Made by a program: the position numbers and the translations under genes
Assembly (NCBI RefSeq): GCF_007989085.1
Contig: NZ_BJVJ01000015.1
Location: 33,618-97,617, forward strand
Direction of reading: 5' to 3'
Length of the DNA: 64,000 bases
DNA from: Pseudonocardia sulfidoxydans NBRC 16205
GTDB lineage: Bacteria > Actinomycetota > Actinomycetes > Mycobacteriales > Pseudonocardiaceae
Shown here: positions 18,911-26,485 of the stretch, one piece after another
How positions within the stretch are numbered: the stretch's first letter is position 1
Layout: every line of letters starts with the position of its first letter
The notes under the pieces: model-generated
The model's input: the letters and a program-made list of their open reading frames with translations, nothing else
What the model was told of the DNA's origin: nothing
The model's database searches: none

Positions 18911-18964
18911 GGATGTGAGCGTCTAGTCCATCACGCGGGCTCAACGTCGAGATGCAGGAGTGAC

Positions 18965-20176
18965 ATGGACGACAGCCTCACGATTCCCAAGGTCATCTCG
19001 GTGGACGACCATGCGGTCGAACCGCCGGACCTGTGGACCTCCGCCGCGCCGGCGGGCATCAAGGACCGGGTGCCGCGCGTCGAGCGGGCCAACGCCCGCT
19101 TCGGTTGGAGCGGTGGCAAGCACGTGGTCGAGCGCCGTCCCGACGGCGACCCCTGCGACTTCTGGCTCTACGAGGACTACGAGTGGCCGTTCTCCCAGAC
19201 GTTCGCCTCCGTGGGCGTCGAGGAGGTCGACAACGTCCCCACCAACTACGACATCATCCGGCCGGGCGCCTGGATCCAGTCCGAGCGTCTGCGCGACATG
19301 GACGACGACGGTGTCGAGGCCGCGCTCTGCTTCCCGAACACGCTGCCCCGCTTCTGCGGCCAGACGTTCTCCGAGCGCACCGACAAGGACCTCTCGTTCT
19401 GGTGCCTCCAGACCTACAACGACTGGATCATCGACGAGTGGGGTGGCGGCGCCGGTCGCAACCGCCTGCTCCCCGCGGTGATCGTGCCGTTCTGGGACGT
19501 CGATCTCGCGGTGCGTGAGCTGAAGCGCTGCACCGACAAGGGCGCGGTCGCCCTGTCGTTCTCGGAGAACCCCGCGAACCTCGGTTTCCCCTCGCTGCAC
19601 ACCCGCCACTGGGACAAGCTCTTCGCCGCCTGCCAGGAGACGCAGTCGACTGTCGCCATGCACATCGGATCGGGGTCGCGCGTCTATGCGACCTCGGACG
19701 ACTCCCCGTTCATCGTCTCCAGCTGCATGCTGTTCGTGAACCCGATGGGCTCGATCCTCGACTTCGTCTTCTCGGGCACGCTCGAGCGTTTTCCGCAGTT
19801 GAAGCTCATGTATCTCGAGGGCCAGGCGGGCTGGGTGCCCTACGTGTTCGAGCGGGCCGACAAACTGTGGGCCGAGCGGGGCAACAACGCCTTCGGATCC
19901 GATTTGAAGCGCAAGCCGTCGTCCTACATGGCGGAGAGCGTCTTCCACTGCATCTTCGACGACGACACGGGCTTGCGGATGCGCGACGTCGTCGGCATGG
20001 ACCAGATCTGCTTCGAGACCGACTACCCGCACCCGGACGGCAGCTTCCCGAACACCCGCTCGACGATCGAGAAGATGTGCACGGCCAACGGCCTGAACCA
20101 GGCCGAGGTCGACAAGCTGACCCGTCTCAACGCGATCCGTGCGCTGAGCCTCGAACGGTTCGGCTTCACCAGCTGA
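18965..20176 (+). CDS. Amidohydrolase family protein (metal-dependent hydrolase)
   Basis: A 403-residue amidohydrolase of the large actinobacterial Amidohydro_2 group. The N-terminal VISVDDHAVEPPDLW carries the typical D-x-H-x-x-E-P metal/start motif, MHIGSGSR in mid-protein and CFETDYPHPDGSFP near residue 355 complete the active-site pattern. The ATG follows GCAGGAG. The family includes decarboxylases and hydrolases of cyclic or unsaturated acids. It heads a rightward operon with a CoA-ester lyase and the LivGF ATPases, linking uptake and breakdown. Confidence 0.87.
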   Translation: MDDSLTIPKVISVDDHAVEPPDLWTSAAPAGIKDRVPRVERANARFGWSGGKHVVERRPDGDPCDFWLYEDYEWPFSQTFASVGVEEVDNVPTNYDIIRPGAWIQSERLRDMDDDGVEAALCFPNTLPRFCGQTFSERTDKDLSFWCLQTYNDWIIDEWGGGAGRNRLLPAVIVPFWDVDLAVRELKRCTDKGAVALSFSENPANLGFPSLHTRHWDKLFAACQETQSTVAMHIGSGSRVYATSDDSPFIVSSCMLFVNPMGSILDFVFSGTLERFPQLKLMYLEGQAGWVPYVFERADKLWAERGNNAFGSDLKRKPSSYMAESVFHCIFDDDTGLRMRDVVGMDQICFETDYPHPDGSFPNTRSTIEKMCTANGLNQAEVDKLTRLNAIRALSLERFGFTS

Positions 20177-20237
20177 CCGACCAGGCCGCCGATCCGGACG
20201 CGGATGCTCCCGCGCCACGACGAGTGAGTAGTCAACG

Positions 20238-21320
20238 ATGATCGAACTGCGCAACCCCCGCGCGTTCTTCGAACCGCTGTGCGTGGGCGCACCGCGTCCG
20301 GCCCCGGCCGTGTCGACGGAACCGTCCAGGATGATCCACTTCTTCGATCCAGGCAACGAGCGGATGCGCGCGAAGCTGCCGGACCTGGCCCGACGCGCCG
20401 ATGTGCTGCTCGGGAATCTCGAGGACGCCGTGCCCACTGACCGCAAGAACGCCGCGCGCGCCGGACTCGTCGAGGCCTGCCGCTCCGGTGCGCTCGACGG
20501 TGCGCGGGTGTGGTGCCGCATCAACGCGCTCGACAGCCCCTGGGTGCTCGACGACGTCACCACCCTCGTCTCCGAGGTCGGGGCCCACCTCGAGGTCCTG
20601 ATGGTCCCGAAGGTCGAGGGGCCGCGCGACGTCCACTTCCTGGACCGGCTGCTCGCCCACCTGGAGGCGCGGGCCGGGCTGACACACCAGATCGGGTTGC
20701 ACGCCATCGTCGAGACCGCGCTGGGCGTCACCAACCTGGAGGCGATCGCCGCGTCCAGCCCACGCATGCAGGGGATGAGCTTCGGCCCGGCTGATCTCGC
20801 GGCGTCGCGACGGATGCGCACACTGCGCCCGGGCGGACCGCACCCCGGCTACCGCACAATGGACGACCGCACGGGCGACGCCGACAACGACGACGCCGCC
20901 GGGGCGCGGGTCAGCGTCGTGCAGGACCTGTGGCACGCGTCGATCGTGCGGATGGTCGACGCCTGCGCCGCCTTCGGGCTGCTGCCCTTCTACGGCCCCT
21001 TCGGCGACATCTCCGACCCGGAGGGCTGCGAGGTCCAGTTCCGCGCGGCCGCCGTTCTGGGCTGCGTCGGGGCGTGGTCGTTGCACCCCGGCCAGATCGA
21101 CATCGCGCGCCGGGTGTTCACCCCGCCCGCCGACGAGGTCGCCGCCGCCCGCCGCGTCCTCGACGCCCTCCCGGACGGTTCGGGCGTCCGCATGATCGAC
21201 GGCCGCATGACCGACGACGCGAGCTGGAAGCAGTGCCGCGCGATGGTCGACTTCGCCGACCGGGCCGCGGAGCGCGACGCGCGCATCGCCGGGGACCCCC
21301 TGGCCGGGGTGGCGACATGA
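20238..21320 (+). CDS. HpcH/HpaI or citrate lyase beta (CitE-like) CoA-ester lyase
   Basis: A 360-residue TIM-barrel lyase. The pattern HFFDPGNERM, LLGNLEDAVPTDRKNAAR, VWCRINALDSPW, LMVPKVEGPRDV, HAIVETALGVTNLEAIA and SFGPADLAASR matches malyl-CoA/citramalyl-CoA lyases, with Mg-binding Glu and Asp in the VET and GPADL segments. It should cleave a 3-hydroxyacyl-CoA into acetyl-CoA or glyoxylate-type products. It lies 61 bp after the amidohydrolase and 22 bp before livG. Confidence 0.85.
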   Translation: MIELRNPRAFFEPLCVGAPRPAPAVSTEPSRMIHFFDPGNERMRAKLPDLARRADVLLGNLEDAVPTDRKNAARAGLVEACRSGALDGARVWCRINALDSPWVLDDVTTLVSEVGAHLEVLMVPKVEGPRDVHFLDRLLAHLEARAGLTHQIGLHAIVETALGVTNLEAIAASSPRMQGMSFGPADLAASRRMRTLRPGGPHPGYRTMDDRTGDADNDDAAGARVSVVQDLWHASIVRMVDACAAFGLLPFYGPFGDISDPEGCEVQFRAAAVLGCVGAWSLHPGQIDIARRVFTPPADEVAAARRVLDALPDGSGVRMIDGRMTDDASWKQCRAMVDFADRAAERDARIAGDPLAGVAT

Positions 21321-21342
21321 TGGACTGGAGTGCACGGACCTC

Positions 21343-22083
21343 GTGAAGCGGTTCGGCGGGGTCGCGGCCGTCGACGGCGTCGGCTTCGGACTTCGCGCCG
21401 GTGAGGTGGCGGCCCTGATCGGTCCGAACGGGGCCGGGAAGACAACGGTGTTCAACCTGCTCAGCGGCTTCCTGGCGGTCACGTCGGGGTCCATCACCTG
21501 GCGAGGACGCGACATCACGTCGGTGAAGGCGACGGCGCGGGCGAGGTCCGGGCTCGTCCGCACCTTCCAGCAGCCACGGGTGTTCGCGGCTCTGACCGTC
21601 CGCCAGAACCTGGTGACGGCGACGCACGCCGTCGTCCCGTCGCGGGTTCTCGCCGACCTGCTCGGGCTGCCGGCCGCGCGCCGCCGGGCCCGCGACCGCC
21701 GCGGGCTGGCCGACGAACTGCTCGAACGTTTCGACCTGGGCACCCACGCCGAGGCGAAGGCGGGCGACCTTCCCTACGGACTGCGCAAACGCCTGGGGCT
21801 GGTGCTCGGGGTCGCCGCGTCGCCGACCGTGCTGCTGATGGACGAGCCGGCGGCCGGCCTGAACGACGCCGAGGTCGAGCTGCTCAAGCAGGACCTGGCG
21901 ACGATCCGCGGGTCCGGCGTGACGATCTGCATCGTCGAGCACCACATGGGACTGATCATGAGCGTGTCCGACCGCGTGATGGTCATGGAGTCGGGCCGGA
22001 TGATCGCCGACGGCACCCCGGCCGAGATCGCGAACGACGAGCGCGTCGTCGCCGCATACCTGGGACAGGGGGCCACGGCGTGA
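21343..22083 (+). CDS. livG: ABC transporter ATP-binding protein, LivG type
   Basis: A 246-residue nucleotide-binding subunit: Walker A GPNGAGKTT, Walker B VLLMDEPAAGLN, switch His in CIVEHHMG. The usual LivG N-terminus (LE-x-x-x-LxKRFGG) is encoded upstream of the GTG at 21343 as LECTDLVKRFGG, in the same frame but without an ATG/GTG. A tandem ATGATG 18 bp earlier is in another frame, so either GTG 21343 is used or one base was lost or gained here. It overlaps livF by 4 bp and likely powers the importer whose permease and binding protein are at the left edge. Confidence 0.87.
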   Translation: MKRFGGVAAVDGVGFGLRAGEVAALIGPNGAGKTTVFNLLSGFLAVTSGSITWRGRDITSVKATARARSGLVRTFQQPRVFAALTVRQNLVTATHAVVPSRVLADLLGLPAARRRARDRRGLADELLERFDLGTHAEAKAGDLPYGLRKRLGLVLGVAASPTVLLMDEPAAGLNDAEVELLKQDLATIRGSGVTICIVEHHMGLIMSVSDRVMVMESGRMIADGTPAEIANDERVVAAYLGQGATA

Positions 22084-22781
22084 GCTGGCTGAGCATCGAC
22101 GGCATCCACGTCCGTCGCGGTCATTCGTCCGTTCTGCACGGTGTGAGCATCGACGTCGAACAGGGTGAGGTCGTCACCCTTCTCGGCTCCAACGGAATGG
22201 GGAAATCAACGACCCTCCGTACGATCTCGGGCCTTCACCGTCCACATCGTGGGAAAATCATGTTCGACGGTACGCGGATCGACCGTCGCCCTATGCATGA
22301 GATAGTGAAGGACGGCGTCGCGCACGTTCCCGAAGGTCGTCAGGTATTCCCGGCGATGACGGTGCGCGAGAACCTGGAGATGGGTGCGTTCGTGCGGCGC
22401 TCTGCGGGCGAGGGAATCGAGGAGGCGGTCCGGAGGTTCCCCGTCCTCGAGCGGTTCCTCGACGCACCGGCCGGGTCGCTCAGCGGTGGCCAGCAACAGA
22501 TGCTCGCGGTCGCGCGGGGGCTCATGAGCAAGCCACGGCTGCTGTTGCTCGACGAGCCGACGCTGGGGCTCGCGCCACTCGTGGTCGCCGAGATCGGTGC
22601 CATCATCCGGTCGCTGCGGGAGGAGGGCGTGACGGTGCTGCTCGTCGAACAGAACACCGCACTCGCACTCGACGTCTCCGACCGCGCGTACGTTCTCGTC
22701 GAGGGTCGGGTGGAACTGTCGGGACCGTCCTCCGAACTGCTCGCCAGTGGGGAAATCAGAAAGGCGTACATGGGCATCTGA
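22080..22781 (+). CDS. livF: ABC transporter ATP-binding protein, LivF type
   Basis: A 233-residue nucleotide-binding subunit with Walker A GSNGMGKST, signature LSGGQQQMLAVARGL, Walker B LLLLDEPTLGLAP and switch LVEQN. These are typical of LivF. GTG start overlaps the livG stop. The first 250 bp are less GC-rich at third positions than neighbours (for example several A/T-ending codons around 22190-22310), which may reflect a different history. Partner of LivG. Confidence 0.9.
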   Translation: MSWLSIDGIHVRRGHSSVLHGVSIDVEQGEVVTLLGSNGMGKSTTLRTISGLHRPHRGKIMFDGTRIDRRPMHEIVKDGVAHVPEGRQVFPAMTVRENLEMGAFVRRSAGEGIEEAVRRFPVLERFLDAPAGSLSGGQQQMLAVARGLMSKPRLLLLDEPTLGLAPLVVAEIGAIIRSLREEGVTVLLVEQNTALALDVSDRAYVLVEGRVELSGPSSELLASGEIRKAYMGI

Positions 22782-22824
22782 GGTCCGGTTCCTGATTTCT
22801 CCGACGATTCCAGGGGACACACAC

Positions 22825-23619
22825 GTGGCAGAGGTTTCACAGCACGCGAGCAGGGACGGCGCGGTGACGCGCGCCGCCGCACTGCAGCGCCAGCACAAGC
22901 CGACGAAGACGGCGATGCTGCTCGCGCACTCGATCATCGAGGAGCTGGCCGAGGGCGACCACCCGGTCGGCAGCATCCTCGCGACCGAGAAGCAGTTGCT
23001 CGAGCGCTACAACGTCGGCCGCAACGTGCTCCGGGAGGCGCTGAGGTTCCTGGAGATCCAGGGTGTGCTCTGGACGAAGTCGGGTCCCCGAGGTGGGCTG
23101 GTCGTGGGCGCCCAGGACGGCTCGCACCTGGGCAGCATCATCACGATGCAGATGCAGGTGCTGCGGACGCCGTTGGCGTCGGTCATCGAGGTGCGCGAGG
23201 TCGTGGAACCCCGCGCCGCCGGCCTGGCCGCCGAGCGGGCCACGATGGACCAGCTGGTCAACCTCGAGGCGTCGGTCGAGGAGATGCGCAACACCATCGG
23301 CGCCGTCGACCCGTTCCTGCGCAGCAGCGCCGAGTTCCACGACCTCATCGCCTGGAGCGCCGGCAACGACCTGTTCCGGCTGCTCACCACGTCGCTGCAC
23401 TGGATCACCGACCGCACCGCGCTCGGCATCGACTACTCCGAGCGCCGTCAGCGGGCCGTCCTCACCGCGCACGAGCAGATCTACGACGCGATCCGGAGCA
23501 ACGACGCCGAGGCGGCCGAGAAGCTGATGCACAGCCACGTCGTCGACTTCCGGCGTTACCTGGAGAGCCGCTACCCCGAGACGTTGCAGGCGCCGCTGCG
23601 TTGGGAGCAGGCCCTTTGA
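22825..23619 (+). CDS. GntR family transcriptional regulator, FadR/FCD subfamily
   Basis: A 264-residue regulator. The winged helix lies at residues about 32-100 (GSILATEKQLLERYNVGRNVLREALRFLE) and the FCD ligand domain follows (REVVEPRAAGLAAERA; metal-site His in FHDLI, TAHEQI and SHVVDF). GTG at 22825, eight bases after CAGGGGA, is preferred. It is 43 bp downstream of livF and probably represses the amidohydrolase-lyase-livGF operon or the divergent thiolase operon in response to an acid or acyl-CoA. Confidence 0.87.
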   Translation: MAEVSQHASRDGAVTRAAALQRQHKPTKTAMLLAHSIIEELAEGDHPVGSILATEKQLLERYNVGRNVLREALRFLEIQGVLWTKSGPRGGLVVGAQDGSHLGSIITMQMQVLRTPLASVIEVREVVEPRAAGLAAERATMDQLVNLEASVEEMRNTIGAVDPFLRSSAEFHDLIAWSAGNDLFRLLTTSLHWITDRTALGIDYSERRQRAVLTAHEQIYDAIRSNDAEAAEKLMHSHVVDFRRYLESRYPETLQAPLRWEQAL

Positions 23620-23928
23620 CCCATCGTGCTCACGCCGGAGCAGGAAGCCGACGACGTGCGGTGCGCTCGGGCGAGGACGACGTCGCGCTCATCGGGTCGG
23701 TCATGACGTGGTCGTCTGGGTTCTCGTGTGCGGGAGGGTCCGGGCCGCGATCACGGCTCCGGCGAGGGTGAGCAGGGCGGCGACGGGAACATTCGCCATC
23801 TCGCTCGGCCCGGCGTCGCTGCCGCCGGTGGGACGCGGCCGGACGCGGAGCGAAACGAATCGGACACCCGTAGCGAGCCAACCGGCAACGTCCGGATCTT
23901 CGAGGAGACCCATGTCCGAGGTGGTCCT
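23620..23928. other. Intergenic region with a doubtful small leftward ORF
   Basis: 309 bp between gntR and the NitT/TauT operon. On the minus strand 23913-23701 could encode 70 residues with one hydrophobic segment (VPVAALLTLAGAVIAA), but there is no clear ribosome site. Otherwise nothing recognisable; the promoter of the importer operon should be here. Confidence 0.4.
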
Positions 23929-23968
23929 GTGAGTGGCGACGGTCGTCGCGGCGGCAGGCGCCGCTCAC
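23929..23968. repeat. Palindromic repeat, decayed copy G, overlapping a start codon
   Basis: Exactly 40 bp from GTGAG to CTCAC, identical to the intact repeats over the first 11 bp (GTGAGTGGCGA) and over the last nine (GCCGCTCAC); about 29 of 40 positions match overall. Flanks (CCT before, GAGC after) also match the intact copies. The centre has lost its pairing. The GTG of the repeat is the start codon of the binding-protein gene. Confidence 0.6.
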
Positions 23969-24966
23969 GAGCTGTTGTCGTCGCTCTGCTGGGCGTGTTC
24001 GCCGCGGTCGTCGCCGCCTGTTCCGGCGGGCAGCAGCAGGCCCCGCTCGACCGCATCACCGTGGTGACGACGTCGCCCGTCGAGTCGATGACCTACGCCC
24101 CGGAGATGGTCGCCGCGGCCCGGGGCGACTTCGCCCGGCACGGCCTCGACGTCGACCTGCAGGCGCTGCAGGGGTCGCCCGCCGCGCTGCAGGCCGTGGT
24201 CGGGGGATCGGCGCAGGTCACCCGGCTCGGCGACATCGAGACCATGATCGCCGTCGGGGTCCGCGACGCGCCGCTGCGTGTCGTCGGTACCGAGATGGCC
24301 GTGGGCACGCTGCGGATCATCTCCGGTCCGGGCAAGCCGATCCGCACGCCCGCCGACCTGGCGGGCACGACCGTCGGCGTCCCGTCGCTCGGGGGCACGA
24401 GCGAGTCCACGCTGGACCTCGTGATCGCCCGCGGCGGCGTCGACCCGGCCTCGGTCCGCCGCGAGGTCACCGGTCTCGCCCCGGGCGTCTACGACCTCGT
24501 CGGGGCCGGGCACATCGACGCCTACATCGCGCCGATGGACACCGCCGTCGTGTTGCAGCGCACGCATCCCGACGCCGTGGTCCTCGACGCCGGGCAGCAG
24601 GTCACCGCGGGCGCGCAGGTGTACGTGAGCAGCGCCGACCAGCTCGCCGACCCGGCCGTGCAGGACCGCATCCGGCGCTTCCTGGCCGCCGTCCACGACG
24701 CGATGGACTTCATCGCCGCCGACGCTGCGAGCGGCTACGCGGAGACGGCGTCGCTGATCGCCTCGCGCTGGGACGTGCCGTCGATGTCGGACCCGGCCGT
24801 CGTGAAGGCGGGGATGGACGCCTACGTGACGACGTGGGGTTCGCTGCGCGGGACGCTGCCGCCCGACCGCTGGCACGGGGCGTATGCCGAGATCTCCGGG
24901 CTGGGGCTGGTCCCGGCCGGGCTCGACCCGGGCAGCTGGCTCCAGCAGCTCGGCCCGCAGCAGTGA
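23929..24966 (+). CDS. NitT/TauT-type ABC transporter substrate-binding lipoprotein
   Basis: A 345-residue exported binding protein of the NMT1/SsuA-like family. The signal peptide VSGDGRRGGRRRSRAVVVAL... ends in VVAAC (Cys31). The mature part has the usual pattern YAPEMVAAARGDFARHGLDVDL, DLAGTTVGVPSLGGTSE. Ligands of the family include nitrate, taurine, thiamine precursors and aromatic acids. The first 13 codons come from a decayed copy of the 40-bp repeat. It overlaps the ATPase gene by 4 bp and is the first of a three-gene importer operon. Confidence 0.87.
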   Translation: MSGDGRRGGRRRSRAVVVALLGVFAAVVAACSGGQQQAPLDRITVVTTSPVESMTYAPEMVAAARGDFARHGLDVDLQALQGSPAALQAVVGGSAQVTRLGDIETMIAVGVRDAPLRVVGTEMAVGTLRIISGPGKPIRTPADLAGTTVGVPSLGGTSESTLDLVIARGGVDPASVRREVTGLAPGVYDLVGAGHIDAYIAPMDTAVVLQRTHPDAVVLDAGQQVTAGAQVYVSSADQLADPAVQDRIRRFLAAVHDAMDFIAADAASGYAETASLIASRWDVPSMSDPAVVKAGMDAYVTTWGSLRGTLPPDRWHGAYAEISGLGLVPAGLDPGSWLQQLGPQQ

Positions 24967-25730
24967 CCACGGTCGACCACGTACGGGCTCACGCGGTCCG
25001 CGTCGCCGGGGTCGGTCACGACCATCGACGTCGGCGCGGGCCGGTGACGACCGCGCTGGAGGGGGTGGACCTCACAGTCGCGGCGGGCGAGTTCGTCGCG
25101 GTGGTCGGCCGCTCGGGGTGCGGCAAGTCGACGTTGCTGCGGATCCTCGCGGGCCTGCTGGAGCCGACGCGCGGCACCGTCGACGTCACCGGCGGCAGCG
25201 ATGGCGTCGGCATGGTGTTCCAGGAGCCGAACCTGTTCCCCTGGTACTCGGTGCGCGACAACGTCGCCCTGCCCCTGCGGCTGTCCGGTGTGGACAGTGC
25301 GGCGCGGCGCGCGCGGGCCGCCGAGCTGTGTCACGACGTCGGACTGGCCGGGTTCGAGGAGGCCGCGCCGCACGAGCTGTCGGGCGGGATGCGGCAGCGG
25401 GCGGCGCTGGCCCGGGCGCTGATCCGCGACCCCACGATCCTGCTGATGGACGAGCCCTTCGGCGCCCTCGACGCCCTCACCCGCGACGAGATGGTCGCCG
25501 ACCTGGCCGACCTGCACGCGGCGTCGGGCGCGACCGTCGTGTTCGTGACGCACTCGATCCCGGAGGCCGTGCAGCTGGCCGAGCGGGTCGTGTTGCTGAC
25601 GCCGCGCCCGGGCCGGGTGCACACGGTCGTCGACGTGCCGCTGCCGCACCCGCGTCGGGACACGACGGAGCCCGGCTTCCAGGACGTCGTCCGGCAGGTG
25701 CGCGACGCACTGGAGGCGGCGGACTCGTGA
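24963..25730 (+). CDS. NitT/TauT-type ABC transporter ATP-binding protein
   Basis: A 255-residue ATPase. Walker A GRSGCGKST near residue 52, signature LSGGMRQRAALARAL, Walker B ILLMDEPFGALD, switch VTHS. The FGALD form is diagnostic of the nitrate/sulfonate/taurine group. GTG overlaps the preceding stop by 4 bp, and the stop overlaps the permease start. Energises import together with the permease at 25727. Confidence 0.9.
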   Translation: MTTVDHVRAHAVRVAGVGHDHRRRRGPVTTALEGVDLTVAAGEFVAVVGRSGCGKSTLLRILAGLLEPTRGTVDVTGGSDGVGMVFQEPNLFPWYSVRDNVALPLRLSGVDSAARRARAAELCHDVGLAGFEEAAPHELSGGMRQRAALARALIRDPTILLMDEPFGALDALTRDEMVADLADLHAASGATVVFVTHSIPEAVQLAERVVLLTPRPGRVHTVVDVPLPHPRRDTTEPGFQDVVRQVRDALEAADS

Positions 25731-26482
25731 GGGGTGGGCCCGCCGTGGTCGGGGCGCTGGTGACGATCGTGGTCGTCGTCGGGGCCTGGACGGTTGCGAC
25801 GGCCGCGGGCGTCTCCCCGCTGGTCCTGCCGCCGCTGGGGTCGGTCGCGTCGGCGTTCGCGACGCTGGTCCGGTCCCCGGTGACGTGGGGTCAGGTCGGG
25901 GTGACGGCGACCGAGATCGTGGCCGGTTTCGGGATCGCGCTCGTGGCCGGGATCGTCGTCGGGGTGGCGCTGGGCCGGCTGCGGTGGCTGGAGCAGGCGG
26001 CGCGGCCCGCGCTCGTGGCGTTCCAGGTGATCCCGAAGGTCGCGCTGGTACCGATCTTCGTGCTGTGGTTCGGGTTCGGGCCGACGTCGAAGATCGTGCT
26101 GGCGGCGCTGCTGGCGTTCCTGCCGATCACGATGAACGTGCTGCTGGGCGTGCGGTCGGTCGAGCCCGGGCACCGCGACGTGCTCGGTCAGCTGGGGGCG
26201 TCGCGGTGGCAGATGCTGCGCAGCCTCGACCTCCCGACGGCCGCGCCCTCGGTCCTCACCGGCGCCGAGACGGCCATCGTGTTCGCGGTGATCGGCGCGG
26301 TGATCGGGGAGTTCCTGGGCGGGAGCCAGGGGCTGGGGCATGTCGTGGTCGTCGCGATGAACTCGCTGGACACCCCGCGGATGTTCGCCGCGATCGTGCT
26401 GCTGGCGTTGCTGGGCATCACCTTGCACGGCCTGGTCGCGGGCGCGCGCAGGCTGCTGGTTCCGTGGCACACGTCCGCGTGA
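25727..26482 (+). CDS. NitT/TauT-type ABC transporter permease
   Basis: A 251-residue inner-membrane protein with about six hydrophobic segments and the BPD_transp_1 coupling loop LGASRWQMLRSLDLPTAAPSVL. VIPKVALVPIFVLWFGFG is characteristic of SsuC/TauC. GTG start overlaps the ATPase stop. Converges on the LAL regulator 3 bp away, so the two transcripts must terminate very close together. Confidence 0.9.
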   Translation: MRGGPAVVGALVTIVVVVGAWTVATAAGVSPLVLPPLGSVASAFATLVRSPVTWGQVGVTATEIVAGFGIALVAGIVVGVALGRLRWLEQAARPALVAFQVIPKVALVPIFVLWFGFGPTSKIVLAALLAFLPITMNVLLGVRSVEPGHRDVLGQLGASRWQMLRSLDLPTAAPSVLTGAETAIVFAVIGAVIGEFLGGSQGLGHVVVVAMNSLDTPRMFAAIVLLALLGITLHGLVAGARRLLVPWHTSA

Positions 26483-26485
26483 GCG

